Under the pieces are notes generated by a model that did no database searches, had not been told where the DNA came from, and worked only from the letters and a program-made list of their open reading frames with translations. Positions 13,053-24,900 of a DNA stretch of 64,000 bases are shown here, piece after piece. Numbering within the stretch: the stretch's first letter is position 1; each line of letters starts with the position of its first letter. The position numbers and the translations under genes were made by a program. This stretch comes from Trichuris trichiura (taxonomy: Eukaryota > Nematoda > Enoplea > Trichinellida > Trichuridae), in the NCBI GenBank assembly GCA_037903355.1, contig JBAJFE010000019.1:248001-312000 (forward strand), written 5' to 3'.

Positions 13053-14782
13053 TCAACGATTTAAATGGCTTAACAGTTTTTCCAATTTCAGCGCGGTTGC
13101 CATGTTGCCGGTTATTTTCATCTGACCATTCATGAACGCTACTTTTGGCGAAAGCTGACCATTAAACAACGACACAAATGTTTCCCCATTCATGGTAAAG
13201 TCCACGTCAACACTAGAATCGCCTTCCGGCGGTTTACCTTCGCCGCATGAACCGTTGGTTTTCAATTCGAGATACCATTTGTTTGGGCTTAAATCTGCAA
13301 ATAAGCTGTCAAAGCGAGAACTTGTTCATTTCAAAACCGACCAACTATATTGAAAAGAAAAGTCGCCTTCATTTGGTGTACGAGCTCGGAAGTTATTTGT
13401 TCACGCAACCGAGCAAATATATTGTATGTCTCTTTGGTTACGTCCGTTGCCTCCGCATTCAAGCCGGCACCAGCGGAGCGTCGGGTCAACGTGGGCTTAG
13501 GGTCGTCCAGAAAAAAATCGCTTTGCAATGGATGACCTTAGTTAAAACACCAATATATGCAAATCCCAAACTTGCCCACAGTAGAGTCTACCTGGTTTCA
13601 CAGCGTACGAATCAAAATCCGTTACCCCTAATTCACGAAGTACCTCTTCGTCAACGTAAAAATGGCCAGTAAAATTTTTTGAATCGCGTATGAGAATTGC
13701 GTAAGCCGCATCAGCCATTATTTCAGGTTTCCGACACGCAGAAGCTACGTGTTCTCCACCTCCAAGCATTTTCATCGCAGCTGTCCATATGGCTGTAATT
13801 TGTTACATACAGAAAGTATCGAGATACTGGTAAACTCAAAACGTCGCCCTAGAAGCGAATGTGGAATTGTACAAGTCATTTCGCTTCAATGTCATACGGT
13901 CGACTTTGAAAAAGGTACTGATTCACCCACCTGTTCGAGGCCATAAGGCGTTTACCCCAATTCCGTAAGGTCTCAGCTCTTCGGACATACCAAGGACGCA
14001 CATTGACATTGCATACTTAGCCATCGTGTAAGCTACAAGTAATACGTACAGCGTTTCCAAAAGTTCCGTCAACTGACCATACCAACGTGATTTTTGAACC
14101 ATACAGCCTTCATATTCAACGGCGGACTAATGTTCAGTATATGAGGATTTTTAGATTGCTTCAAGTATGGAATACACTTCTGCGACCTGAACGGGATGCA
14201 ACTTTAACATAACAAAAGAAGCATAACGTCTGACTCGAAATTTTTACGTTAAAAATGTCCCCCTACAGTTTATGGAATTCATCAGGTCGAACCGCTTCAT
14301 TGAAGTTCCAAGAGTGCCTGTAAGGCTAATTGCGGAGGCGTTATTAATGAGCACGTCGATTCCGCCAAAGGTCTTTACAGCATCGTGAACGGCATTTTCA
14401 ACTGAGCCTTCATCCCGAATGTCAACAGCGCAGGGAAGGCAGCGACCACCAGCCTTTTCAACTGGAATGGAAAATAGGAATATTTTCCCTATTAGTATTA
14501 GCTTGAGGCAATTCTGTCATTTAAGAAGAAAAGCCAAGAATGAATAGCAATGTTACCATCTTCAGCAGCGGTGAACACAGTTCCTTCAAGTTTCGGGTGA
14601 GGCGCCTTAGTCTTTGCAACCACGACAATGTTAGCACCATCGCGAGCGGCCTTTACGGCTATTGCTTTACCAATGCCCCGACTAGCGCCGGTAATGAACA
14701 AAGTTTTTCCCGCCAACTTGCTTAAGGTAAAAGTGATTTTACAATAAGAATTCGCAAGCGGAACGTACCCTGTGTTAGCCAT
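13053..14782 (-). CDS. HSDL2: hydroxysteroid dehydrogenase-like protein 2 (SDR + SCP2)
   Basis: Complete 8-exon model: 14769-14782, 14557-14720, 14248-14461, 14083-14186, 13931-14032, 13592-13792, 13342-13536 and 13053-13294. All phases close, giving 411 residues (human HSDL2 has 418). The N-terminal short-chain dehydrogenase has the dinucleotide motif TGASRGIG, NNAS, a Ser in NISPP and the catalytic AYTMAKY. The tail after about residue 335 is an SCP2 sterol-carrier domain (NGETFVSLFNGQL, KITGNMATALKLEKL). HSDL2 is thought to act on lipid or fatty-acyl substrates in peroxisomes or mitochondria; its substrate is not settled. The C-terminus SHLNR lacks a canonical peroxisomal tripeptide, unlike the ARL end of the human protein. 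The first exon codes for under five residues. Confidence 0.95.
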
Positions 14783-16758
14783 GACAGCTTATTACGGAGC
14801 AGCACCTCCTTGCGGGCTTCTAAATTGCAAACAGTAAACGTAAGCAGAGAACGCAAAAACACTGAAACTATTTTCCCGTAGAAACAAAAAGCCGTTTTGC
14901 CCATTGATGCGGACGGGTAATGGCTAACAATACTGACTGCAAGCAAATACTTTTAAAACCATCTTTATTACTACGCAAAGATGCCTGAAGGTTACGTTGC
15001 AAAAACTTGTAATTCGGAATTCTGTTAACAAATACTTAAAGTTACATATGCACTACATGATACACTTTTTGCATGCAACTGCAGCTGATCTTTAGCCAAC
15101 TACAAAAACGCTCCTTGAACCTGCAACAAACCACAAACTGGCTCAATCTGTAGACGGTTATGGATAAAAATCCACATAATGTGGTTTCTTGGTACGGGAG
15201 CGTATGTTTTCATAATGCAAAGGTTTTATTACGGAATAGTTCCCGTTTTAATGCGCGTAAACTCCGCAGCTTTCGGAACGAAGATGGGTCCCGGTCGACC
15301 CGAAAGCTCCGGAGTTTACGCGCATTAAAACGGGAATTATTCCCTAATAAAACCTTTGCATTATGAAAAAATCCACATAAGCTCTAAACACTACAACAAG
15401 AAGTTGGCATGTGTTTTATGATACAAAAATCCCAGTTGCATGCACCTATGCAGCAAGGAAGCCAAAAATAGTTTTCTCTAAGCACTACCGTTAGCTAACG
15501 TCTGCTTAGTATAGCTATTGTTAGTCCAAATACAAAGAAATTTGCTTAGCAGGCAAGCTGGCAAAATATTTCAGCATTCACGCACGACGTTAGCAATTGA
15601 ACTGAACGTGCTAAGGCTTACTAAGGGCAGAAAGCAGACGGTAATTGCAGATTTTCAAGTCCTAATGAAAATGTGTTTCAACCTTTTATTACATCCATCT
15701 TGCGGCAGCTACTCTACACCTTCGCAAAGTTGCTGTCCGTCTAACAGTTTATTGTTGAACCGAAAGTAGTACGGTTGCTTTGCAGCGCTTTTGACGGAGT
15801 GCTTCTAGCCTTTTGTCAACTCATCGACGTGACAGGGTTTGATTTCTGTTTTTATTATGCCATTTGCATAGCTGGACAGTGACGCGTCTCCCAAATAATC
15901 AAAGCTTAACTTAACCCACCACTGCCCTATAAAAGGCTAGCAAAATGAATGTACCGGAAGCGGATGTCCGATGACCCAAGTCTATGCGCGCAGTACCTAC
16001 GTGAAGGAGTGGGAAAGAGCTAAGCTCTGTTTTACGAAAACAAGCCTCTTTGGTGAGTGTTACAGAGCGCAATACTCACTCACGAGACTACTCTAACTAT
16101 AACTACAGTAAAACAGAAAAGCAGGTAAGCGTATAAAGCGCGCGCACTTGCGTACTACCACAGTGAAAAATAGTTAAATACTTTCTTTTTTTAAAGCAAA
16201 ATTAATCCAACTTTTATTTTTATAACGCGAGTAGTGTTTCGCAACGTTCAGCCCTGCATGTCTCGTCTTCAGCTGCGCTATAAACTTTAGCTGGTCCTTA
16301 GTACAACGCTGTACTTCTTTCTGCTCGCCGAATTTTAGGGCAAACTGCATGCGAAATCATTGCTCGTAAAAAGATGCAGAGAGCACGTAGATTTTACTTT
16401 TTTTCAAGCTCTCGCTAAATGTTAAATTTAACTGCCCACCCGGCACACAATTTGACTGGAATACCTTAATGCGAACGCTTCTTATTCTTCTTTGGGGTTC
16501 TCACGAAAACATAGCGATTTTAGTTAGGAATTTAATTGGCCTTTCCAAATCCAAGAAGGCGTCCTACTTTCCAGGTGTTGATTGGTCATTTCGCTTTTCC
16601 ATCCTCTCTCTGCGTTGCAATTTGTGATGGACAACCTTTCGGGATGGATAACTGCCTTTTGCCGGCTTGGTCTCCTTGAGCAAATAGTTCAGCGAACAAC
16701 TTTGCTCTTTGTTTGACGAACTGATAGGTGGAGAACACTCTATTCGAAGCTCGTGCGC
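14783..16758. other. intergenic region between HSDL2 and SLC4A11
   Basis: Contains the foldback element at 15180-15366 (listed separately). Otherwise no coding signal; short ORFs only. It would hold the HSDL2 promoter (right of 14782) and the SLC4A11 3' UTR (left of 16759). I see no clear polyadenylation signal. Confidence 0.6.
15180..15366. mobile_element. 187-bp foldback element with hammerhead-like core, 14-bp direct repeats
   Basis: Two arms of about 70 nt are inverted copies: cataatgcaaaggttttatt from about 15210 and its complement ending at 15364. Only the left side extends some 30 nt past the arm. The insert is bounded by perfect 14-bp direct repeats, aaaaatccacataa, at 15166-15179 and 15367-15380. 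The centre (about 15280-15306) has a helix gggtc...gaccc followed by GAAAGCT, the same layout as the ribozyme-like cores in the Penelope ends of this window, but the CTGANGA half is degenerate. It codes for nothing. Membership of the Penelope-related group is an inference from size, asymmetry and repeat length. Confidence 0.6.
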
Positions 16759-19700
16759 TTACTGACGACCATCCAAGGCATCCAGGTATTTCAAATCAAT
16801 TAGGTGAGGTATCAGCAGATGCCTGAATTAAGACGAATAAGATTTAAGCGTCAGAACCACTTTTTCTTATTCTGTCTCACCTAATTGGGAAAAAACTGAA
16901 GCAAACCACGGGAAAAATCATTTCTATATATGGATATGGTGCCAAGCCAAAAGAGCAAAGAACGAGAAGTTGCAAAAGTTGGCAAACGGTGAACAAGTGT
17001 ATTTTCCTTTGAGGAACACGTCTTATGTAATGAGTAGGCGGATACGCTGCCTAAAGTTACAATCGAACATGAACTTGTCGAGCACTTTTGATATTCACTC
17101 TCACCTGTTCCGTAAGAAGAAGCATTATGCGTTCAAACATTTCGTTTCCGTTTAAGGACGTAGCTGCCATATAAAGGAAAAGTCCATCCAGAACTGACCT
17201 TGGTATCAGCTGCAACGGCATCGGTAGCAGTAGCAGCGCTGATGTTCCAATAAGGCAGTGGGATAAAAAGGTGGCTAACCGTGTTTCCCTTACGTATGTT
17301 ATCCTAAATTTGGAATTCAAAATTCAGGATGAAATTACACCATGCTTACACTTCGTGGACATGTCCTTGTGACACCCTTTCTTCAACATCCGCTAAAGCT
17401 CGTAAATGCAAAGGTGAATGAGGTAGGGCAGCGTGCATCCACGGCAGCCCAAATAGTGAAAGGAAGACGTTTAGAATGGCCACCATAAGTAAATCAAGAT
17501 GCGTTGACGATCCTTTTCTAAGCCTAAATCCACAGAATGCGATTGAATTAAACGTTACTAAGGCTTACAGATTTTAAAGCATATTCCGCTTCTTGTATTT
17601 AGTTGGTGGAATTCATCGTTCGTTCATTAACAGCTAATACTTAATAAAAACAGACGCTACAAAATTACTGAACTTGCCTTGGCAGAACTCAATTCAATAG
17701 TTCAACTCTTTAGTATTCAACTGGGTGTTATTTTTTGGAAAAAATGAAAAACTAACCTACTCTTCATTAGTTTTTACGGTAACTGTTTTTTGGAATTTTT
17801 TCCACCACGGAACCTTAATGTGCTCAAGGTTAAGGACTAAGCAAAACGGTTATTAAAGCCGCCAGCGCTTAAAGTAAAAGTATGCCCAGAACGGGCTACT
17901 TGATCCTTAATAGAACGACTATGTTATAAAAAGTCTAGTAACACTACCCTTTAAGTGATCATTTTTGAAACACAACAAAGATTTCCATTTAAGCAATCGA
18001 GCTGTGAAGTCTAAATGTGCAGAACAAGGCTTTCAAGCACTTCTGAACATACTTGTTTTGTTGATTGTTAATTATTGCAGACGTAATATTTTGATCCAAG
18101 AAAAAAAGAACAGATAAGCAGAATCCAAGACCCATTGACGCAAAAATTGCTCCTACAGGTAGCTGGCTGATGGATGCCAAAGTTCCAATTGGTTGCCTTT
18201 GCTTGTAGTCAAATCGTTCGACTGAAACAGTGGAACTAATTAATCAACATTTGCAGCGACGCATAAAACAGGTGAAGGAGGAATGCTGTGATAAAAAGAG
18301 CGCTAACTTTTAACTTCCCGAAAGCAGTAGGACCCTGTGAACGTCATCACCATCACAGCCACCGGTAGCGCATAGTCCGCAAGGATCTCACGCTTTGCCC
18401 TTGTTAGATACGGCCTAAAAATTATGGAGCACTTTTACAATTCAAACATTGCGGGCATCTTCGTGCCTCACGTTTTTCTAAAATTATAAATGAATGAACC
18501 TAGCCACAACGTGCCAAGCATAAGCAGCAAATATAGTATGCTGGCTTCACGGTTGCATTCTTTTGCTTGAGATGATTTTTCCGTAGTGAAATTAATAGAA
18601 GTAGAATTTGGTTCCAGCGTCTGGCATGAGCTGTCGTGGTAAAAGATTTTGTAGTCTAAAAGTTACTCGTAAATGCAGTGAGTAGGGCGGTTTTCTTTTG
18701 AGCTCACTGTTAGAAAGTGCCTTTAGGGACTCGGCAACAAACGCGATTGCAATAAAAATTGAAAATATCTCTTCAGTGGACCTGAAAATTTTCACCTATA
18801 GTGTAACCGCCGAAATAAACTTTGTCGTCAATGATATCTTAACTTTCGCAATTCAAAATATGCTGCGCAAGAAGGCAACAAAACTTTTACCAAGTCTCGC
18901 ATTCCATCGCCAGTTATAAATAAACTTTTAGAAAGCATATTACGATAGTTATATTCTTGTTACACTGGAAGTTTTATTGGGAAAAGTCATTGTTAAAAAA
19001 CATACCAGTAATATGTACTTTCTGAGGCATTGATCACCTCGACATTAACAGTGTGAAGAAATGATTATGAGAAATAGGTCAAGTCATTACGGCAAGAAAT
19101 CTTATTTCAAATGTGAAGCTCATACAACTAGAAGCTCTTGCCAGTTTTAACATGTATATATATATACAGTAAAACCCCCGTAAGTTGACCACCCAACGGA
19201 CTGGGGAAGACTGGTCAACATAGGAGGTGGGGAACATATAGGAAGTGGGTATAAGTGGCTCGGCTAACATGCGGACAAATCAACTGGCTAAAATGCGGTC
19301 AACTTAGGGAGGTGGTCACTATATAGGAGTGGTCAACTTCATGGGTTTTACTGTATAGTATATATATATATACAGTAGAACCTCCGAAGTTGACCACCTC
19401 TCTATGTCGACCACCTCCTTAAGTTGACCGAATTTTGACCACTTGGTTGGTCCGCACGTTAATAATATAATATACCCACAGCCTCTTATGTTGACCACCT
19501 CCTATGTTGACCAGTTTTTCCCGGTCCCTTGGGTGGTCAACTTATGGAGGTTCTACTGTATATATATACAGTAGAACCTCCGAAGTTGACCACCTCCCTA
19601 TGTCGACCACCTCCTAAGTTGACCGAATTTTGACCAGTTGGTTGGTCAGCACGTTAATAAGCGCAAGGACAACCTCTATACGTCGACCACCACCGTAAGT

Positions 19701-21915
19701 GGGAAGTTGACCGCTTTAGCCGTGACCTGGTATATGCACGCAATGCTAACTTGCACTCTGTAAATTGGCCACTTCAGTTTGCTCTGTGTCAGTCGCTAGC
19801 AGCTGTTAACCATCATTGCCTCAATGTGCTGTTACTCAACGTAGCGAAGTTTTTCATTAGCCTACATTGGAGATTCCTGATTACAGAACCGATTCCGTCG
19901 CTTTGACGATGCTTCTTTTATGCTTGCCGGCACAGCTTGCGCGTTTCCTCAAGTACATAAGCTCCCACCTACGCGTTGGCAGCATTCGCCCATTGAGGAA
20001 ATATGACAAATCGAGCCTACTTGAACTCGTTCGCGTCGAGCTCAGTTCTATTCATTCGCTTTGCTATAGGTGTGCGGCAGGTTTCCTTAACGTGTCTTCG
20101 CGAGTAAAGATAGCCCGACTTACGCAGTAATAGACGCAGTAGTAGCTACCAAGCTGGTTGCAGTTTGCATTATGGCCAAACGGAAAGAATCGAGAGAGTT
20201 GGCACTGAAGGAAAAAGTGGATCTTATCCGCTTTCTCGAAACTAACAGTCAAAGGAAGACAGCAGAACGGTTTCATGTGAGCAAGACTACCGTTGGCAAC
20301 ATCCAGAGACGTAAACGTGAGTACTTGGAAAGATATGAGAAGGAAAGCGGAGACGCGCAGCGAAGAAAAAGGAGAACCTCCCTGGACCAAGTCAATGAAG
20401 CAGCGTTACATTGGTTTAAGCAAATGAGAGCAGCTAATGCACGCATCTCTGGCCCAATGATCCAGGAAATTGCTAGAAAATTCGCCGTGGAATTCGGTTT
20501 CACAGGTTTCCAAGCATCAAACGGTTGGCTGGCAAAGTTCAAGCTCCGTTATCAGATTTCTCAGAAAATCTTATGCGGCGAATCTAGCGAAGTTCCCGTC
20601 GAGGTCTTGGAAGACTTCATCTTGAAATTTCGTCATTTCGCCAGTGGCTTTAAGGAAGAAGACATATTCAATGCTGATGAATGCGGCTTGTTCTTCAAAG
20701 CTATGCCTGATAGAAGTCTTGTACTAAAAGGCGATAAATGCAAAAGCGGGAAGCTCTCCAAAGAACGCTTCACTGTGCTTCTTTGCGCTAGCGCAACTGG
20801 GGAGAAGTTGAAGCCATTGGTCATTGGTAAGTCAACGAAACCCCGAGCTTTTAAGAACTTGAAGCCTGATGACCTCCCTGCCACTTGGAGATCAAATAAA
20901 TCCGCCTGGATGACAGCCGCCATATTCGAACAGTGGGTAAGAAGTGTCGACGGACAGATGAAGCGAATGAAACGTTCCATCTTATTGGTAGTAGACAACT
21001 GCCCGAGCCATCCCCACGTGAAAGACCTCACAAATGTCACGTTAAAATTCCTGCCCCCAAACACTACCTCAAAGACCCAGCCTTTAGATCAAGGAGTAAT
21101 TAAGACGTTTAAGGCGAAATACCGGACCCAGCTTCTGCGGTGGATCGTTGGCATAGCAGAACACACCAGCTCATTTGCGGGAGCGACTACGATTGCTGCG
21201 TCCATTAATGCTTTGGACGCTGTGGTTCAACCGGAGGCAATACGGAAATGCTTCAGGAGAGCTGGATTCGTCAGAGACGAAGAGGATCATGTCGAGCTCC
21301 GGCCTGATAGTCCCACTCCTGAAGTAGAGATTGAAGGAGTAAACTTCGAAGATTTCGTTTCAATGGATGATGAATTGGCCACTTCTACCGAACCCGACCC
21401 ACAAGCAATCTTTCAGTCTATACTAGCCAAAGCGGGACTGAGCCCAGAAGACGACGTAGAGGAGGAAAGTGAAAATGAAACGGAAATGGTACAGAAGCTG
21501 AAAGAAGAGGACGTCGGGCGCGTGTTAGCGCAGCTGAAGTGTTTTGCTGCTGAAAAATGTCCAAAGATGCTGAGCGCGGTAGCTACCGCGGAGACCGCCC
21601 TTGGTGCTTATGTTTGCAGTAAGAAGAAGCACCAGACTAGAATTGATACCTTTTTCAGCAAGCAGTGTAGCCCCTAAAAAGCTTATGCATGATTTTACAG
21701 TGTTGTTTTTATGCATCTCACCGTTTAATAGACCTCTGCAATAGAATAAAACTCATACAGATGCTAATCTGTTCAGCCGAGCCAGTTATACCCACAGTTC
21801 CAATATATTGACCACCTCCTATGTTGACCAGTTTTCTCCGGTCCCTTGGGTGGTCAACTTACGGAGGTTCTACTGTATATATATATATATATATATATAT
21901 ATGTCGGAGGTTCTA

Positions 21916-21961
<46 letters not shown>

Positions 21962-24900
21962 TAGAACCTCCGAAGTTGACCACCTTATGTCGACCACCTC
22001 CTAAGTTGACCGAATTTTGACCACTTGGTTGGTCAGCACGTTAATAAGCGCAAGGACAACCTCTATACGTCGACCACCACCGTAAGTGGGAAGTTGACCG
22101 CTTTAGCCGTGACTGGTATATGGACGCAATGCTAACTTGCACTCTGTAAATTGGCCACTTCAGTTTGCTCTGTGTCAGTCGCTAGCAGCTGTTAACCATC
22201 ATTGCCTCAATGTGCTGTTACTCAACGTAGCGAAGTTTTTCATTACCTACATTGGAGATTCCTGATTACAGAACCGATTCCGTCGCTTTGACGATGCTTC
22301 TTTTATGCTTGCCGGCACAGCTTGCGCGTTTCCTCAAGTACATAAGCTCCCACCTACGCGTTGGCAGCATTCGCCCATTGAGGGAAATATGACAAATCGA
22401 GCCTACTTGAACTCGTTCGCGTCGAGCTCAGTTCTATTCATTCGCTTTGCTATAGGTGTGCGGCAGGTTTCCTTAACGTGTCTTCGCGAGTAAAGATAGC
22501 CTGACTTACGCAGTAATAGACGCAGTAGTAGCTACCAAGCTGGTTGCAGTTTGCATTATGGCCAAACGGAAAGAATCGAGAGAGTTGGCACTGAAGGAAA
22601 AAGTGGATCTTATCCGCTTTCTCGAAACTAACAGTCAAAGGAAGACAGCAGAACGGTTTCATGTGAGCAAGACTACCGTTGGCAACATCCAGAGACGTAA
22701 ACGTGAGTACTTGGAAAGATATGAGAAGGAAAGCGGAGACGCGCAGCGAAGAAAAAGGAGAACCTCCCTGGACCAAGTCAATGAAGCAGCGTTACATTGG
22801 TTTAAGCAAATGAGAGCAGCTAATGCACGCATCTCTGCCCAATGATCCAGGAAATTGCTAGAAAATTCGCCGTGGAATTCGGTTTCACAGGTTTCCAAGC
22901 ATCAAACGGTTGGCTGGCAAAGTTCAAGCTCCGTTATCAGATTTCTCAGAAAATCTTATGCGGCGAATCTAGCGAAGTTCCCGTCGAGGTCTTGGAAGAC
23001 TTCATCTTGAAATTTCGTCATTTCGCCAGTGGCTTTAAGGAAGAAGACATATTCAATGCTGATGAATGCGGCTTGTTCTTCAAAGCTATGCCTGATAGAA
23101 GTCTTGTACTAAAAGGCGATAAATGCAAAAGCGGGAAGCTCTCCAAAGAACGCTTCACTGTGCTTCTTTGCGCTAGCGCAACTGGGGAGAAGTTGAAGCC
23201 ATTGGTCATTGGTAAGTCAACGAAACCCCGAGCTTTTAAGAACTTGAAGCCTGATGACCTCCCTGCCACTTGGAGATCAAATAAATCCGCCTGGATGACA
23301 GCCGCCATATTCGAAGAGTGGGTAAGAAGTGTCGACGGACAGATGAAGCGAATGAAACGTTCCATCTTATTGGTAGTAGACAACTGCCCGAGCCATCCCC
23401 ACGTGAAAGACCTCACAAATGTCACGTTAAAATTCCTGCCCCCAAACACTACCTCAAAGACCCAGCCTTTAGATCAAGGAGTAATTAAGACGTTTAAGGC
23501 GAAATACCGGACCCAGCTTCTGCGGTGGATCGTTGGCATAGCAGAACACACCAGCTCATTTGCGGGAGCGACTACGATTGCTGCGTCCATTAATGCTTTG
23601 GACGCTGTACTTTGGATCAATTCTTCCTGGAATAAGGTTCAACCGGAGGCAATACGGAAATGCTTCAGGAGAGCTGGATTCGTCAGAGACGAAGAGGATC
23701 ATGTCGAGCTCCGGCCTGATAGTCCCACTCCCGAAGTAGAGATTGAAGGAGTAAACTTCGAAGATTTCGTTTCAATGGATGATGAATTGGCCACTTCTAC
23801 CGAACCCGACCCACAAGCAATCTTTCAGTCTATACTAGCCGAAGCGGGACTGAGCCCAGAAGACGACGTAGAGGAGGAAAGTGAAAATGAGACGGAAATG
23901 GTACAGAAGCTGAAGGAAGAGGACGTCGGGCGCGTGTTAGCGCAGCTGAAGTGTTTTGCTGCTGAAAAATGTCCAAAGATGCTGAGCGCGGTAGCTATCG
24001 CGGAGACCGCCCTTGGTGCTTATGTTTGCAGTAAGAAGAAGCACCAGACTAGAATTGATACCTTTTTCAGCAAGCAGTGTAACCCCTAAAAAGCTTATGC
24101 ATGATTTTACAGTGTTATTTTTATGCATCTCACCGTTTAATAGACCTCCAATTGATGCTCTGCAATAGAATAAAACGCATACAGATGCTAATCTGTTCAC
24201 CCAAGCCAGTTATACCCACAGTTCCAATATATTGACCACCTCCTATGTTGACCAGTTTTCTCCGGTCCCTTGGGTGGTCAACATAAGAGGCTGTGGGTAT
24301 ATTATATTATTAACGTGCGGACCAACCAAGTGGTCAAAATTCGGTCAACTTAAGGAGGTGGTCGACATATATATATATAAACATGACTGGAAGGAATTCT
24401 ATCACCCTTAAGGTACACTGTAAGCTATTATTGTTTCGCTGGACTTCCCAGAACCGATTTTCAAGTTGAAGACATAAGTCGATATGAATTCTCACCAAAA
24501 TGAGTGTGTTAATGATTTTTAAGCAAAAAAATGTTGATAAGCTGAACTGCGTTAGCTGTTTTACTTACCGTGTTGCCCATTTCATAATGTTGGAAAGCTC
24601 CGTACCAGCGTATAATACAAGAAACAATTGACACCATAGTCCAACACAAGCGTAAAGAGCAAAGAATTCTAACTCGAATTCTCGCGAAATTTGATATATT
24701 ACTGAAACAAAAGTCATTTATTGAGCGTAGTTGTCCGCTTGAAGCAAAGCAAGCTGTCCTACTTTTCACATAAATGGAAAGTGGCACTGTCGTCAAAAGA
24801 ACGATAATTGGTTGACCTCCGAAGACCGAAAAGAAGAGCCCGCCCATAGCCTGTGCAAAAATGGACTGCTTGACTCCTTGAAAGCACATTTATGTACTTG

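Larger units (their letters stand above)
18782..24568 (-). other. transposon-filled intron of SLC4A11
   Basis: A 5787-nt phase-2 intron between the exon coding MKWATR (donor gtaagt at 24568) and the exon beginning STEEIF (acceptor ttttcag ending at 18782). About 5.2 kb of it is Tigger-type transposon sequence and TA repeats. Both transposase genes run antisense to the host gene. Without the insertions the intron would be a few hundred bases. Confidence 0.9.

Noticed and set aside
20064..20390. Minus-strand 108-codon ORF repeated at 22450-22776
   Set aside because: It is the antisense shadow of the Tigger transposase 5' region, so its duplication reflects the transposon and not a gene family.
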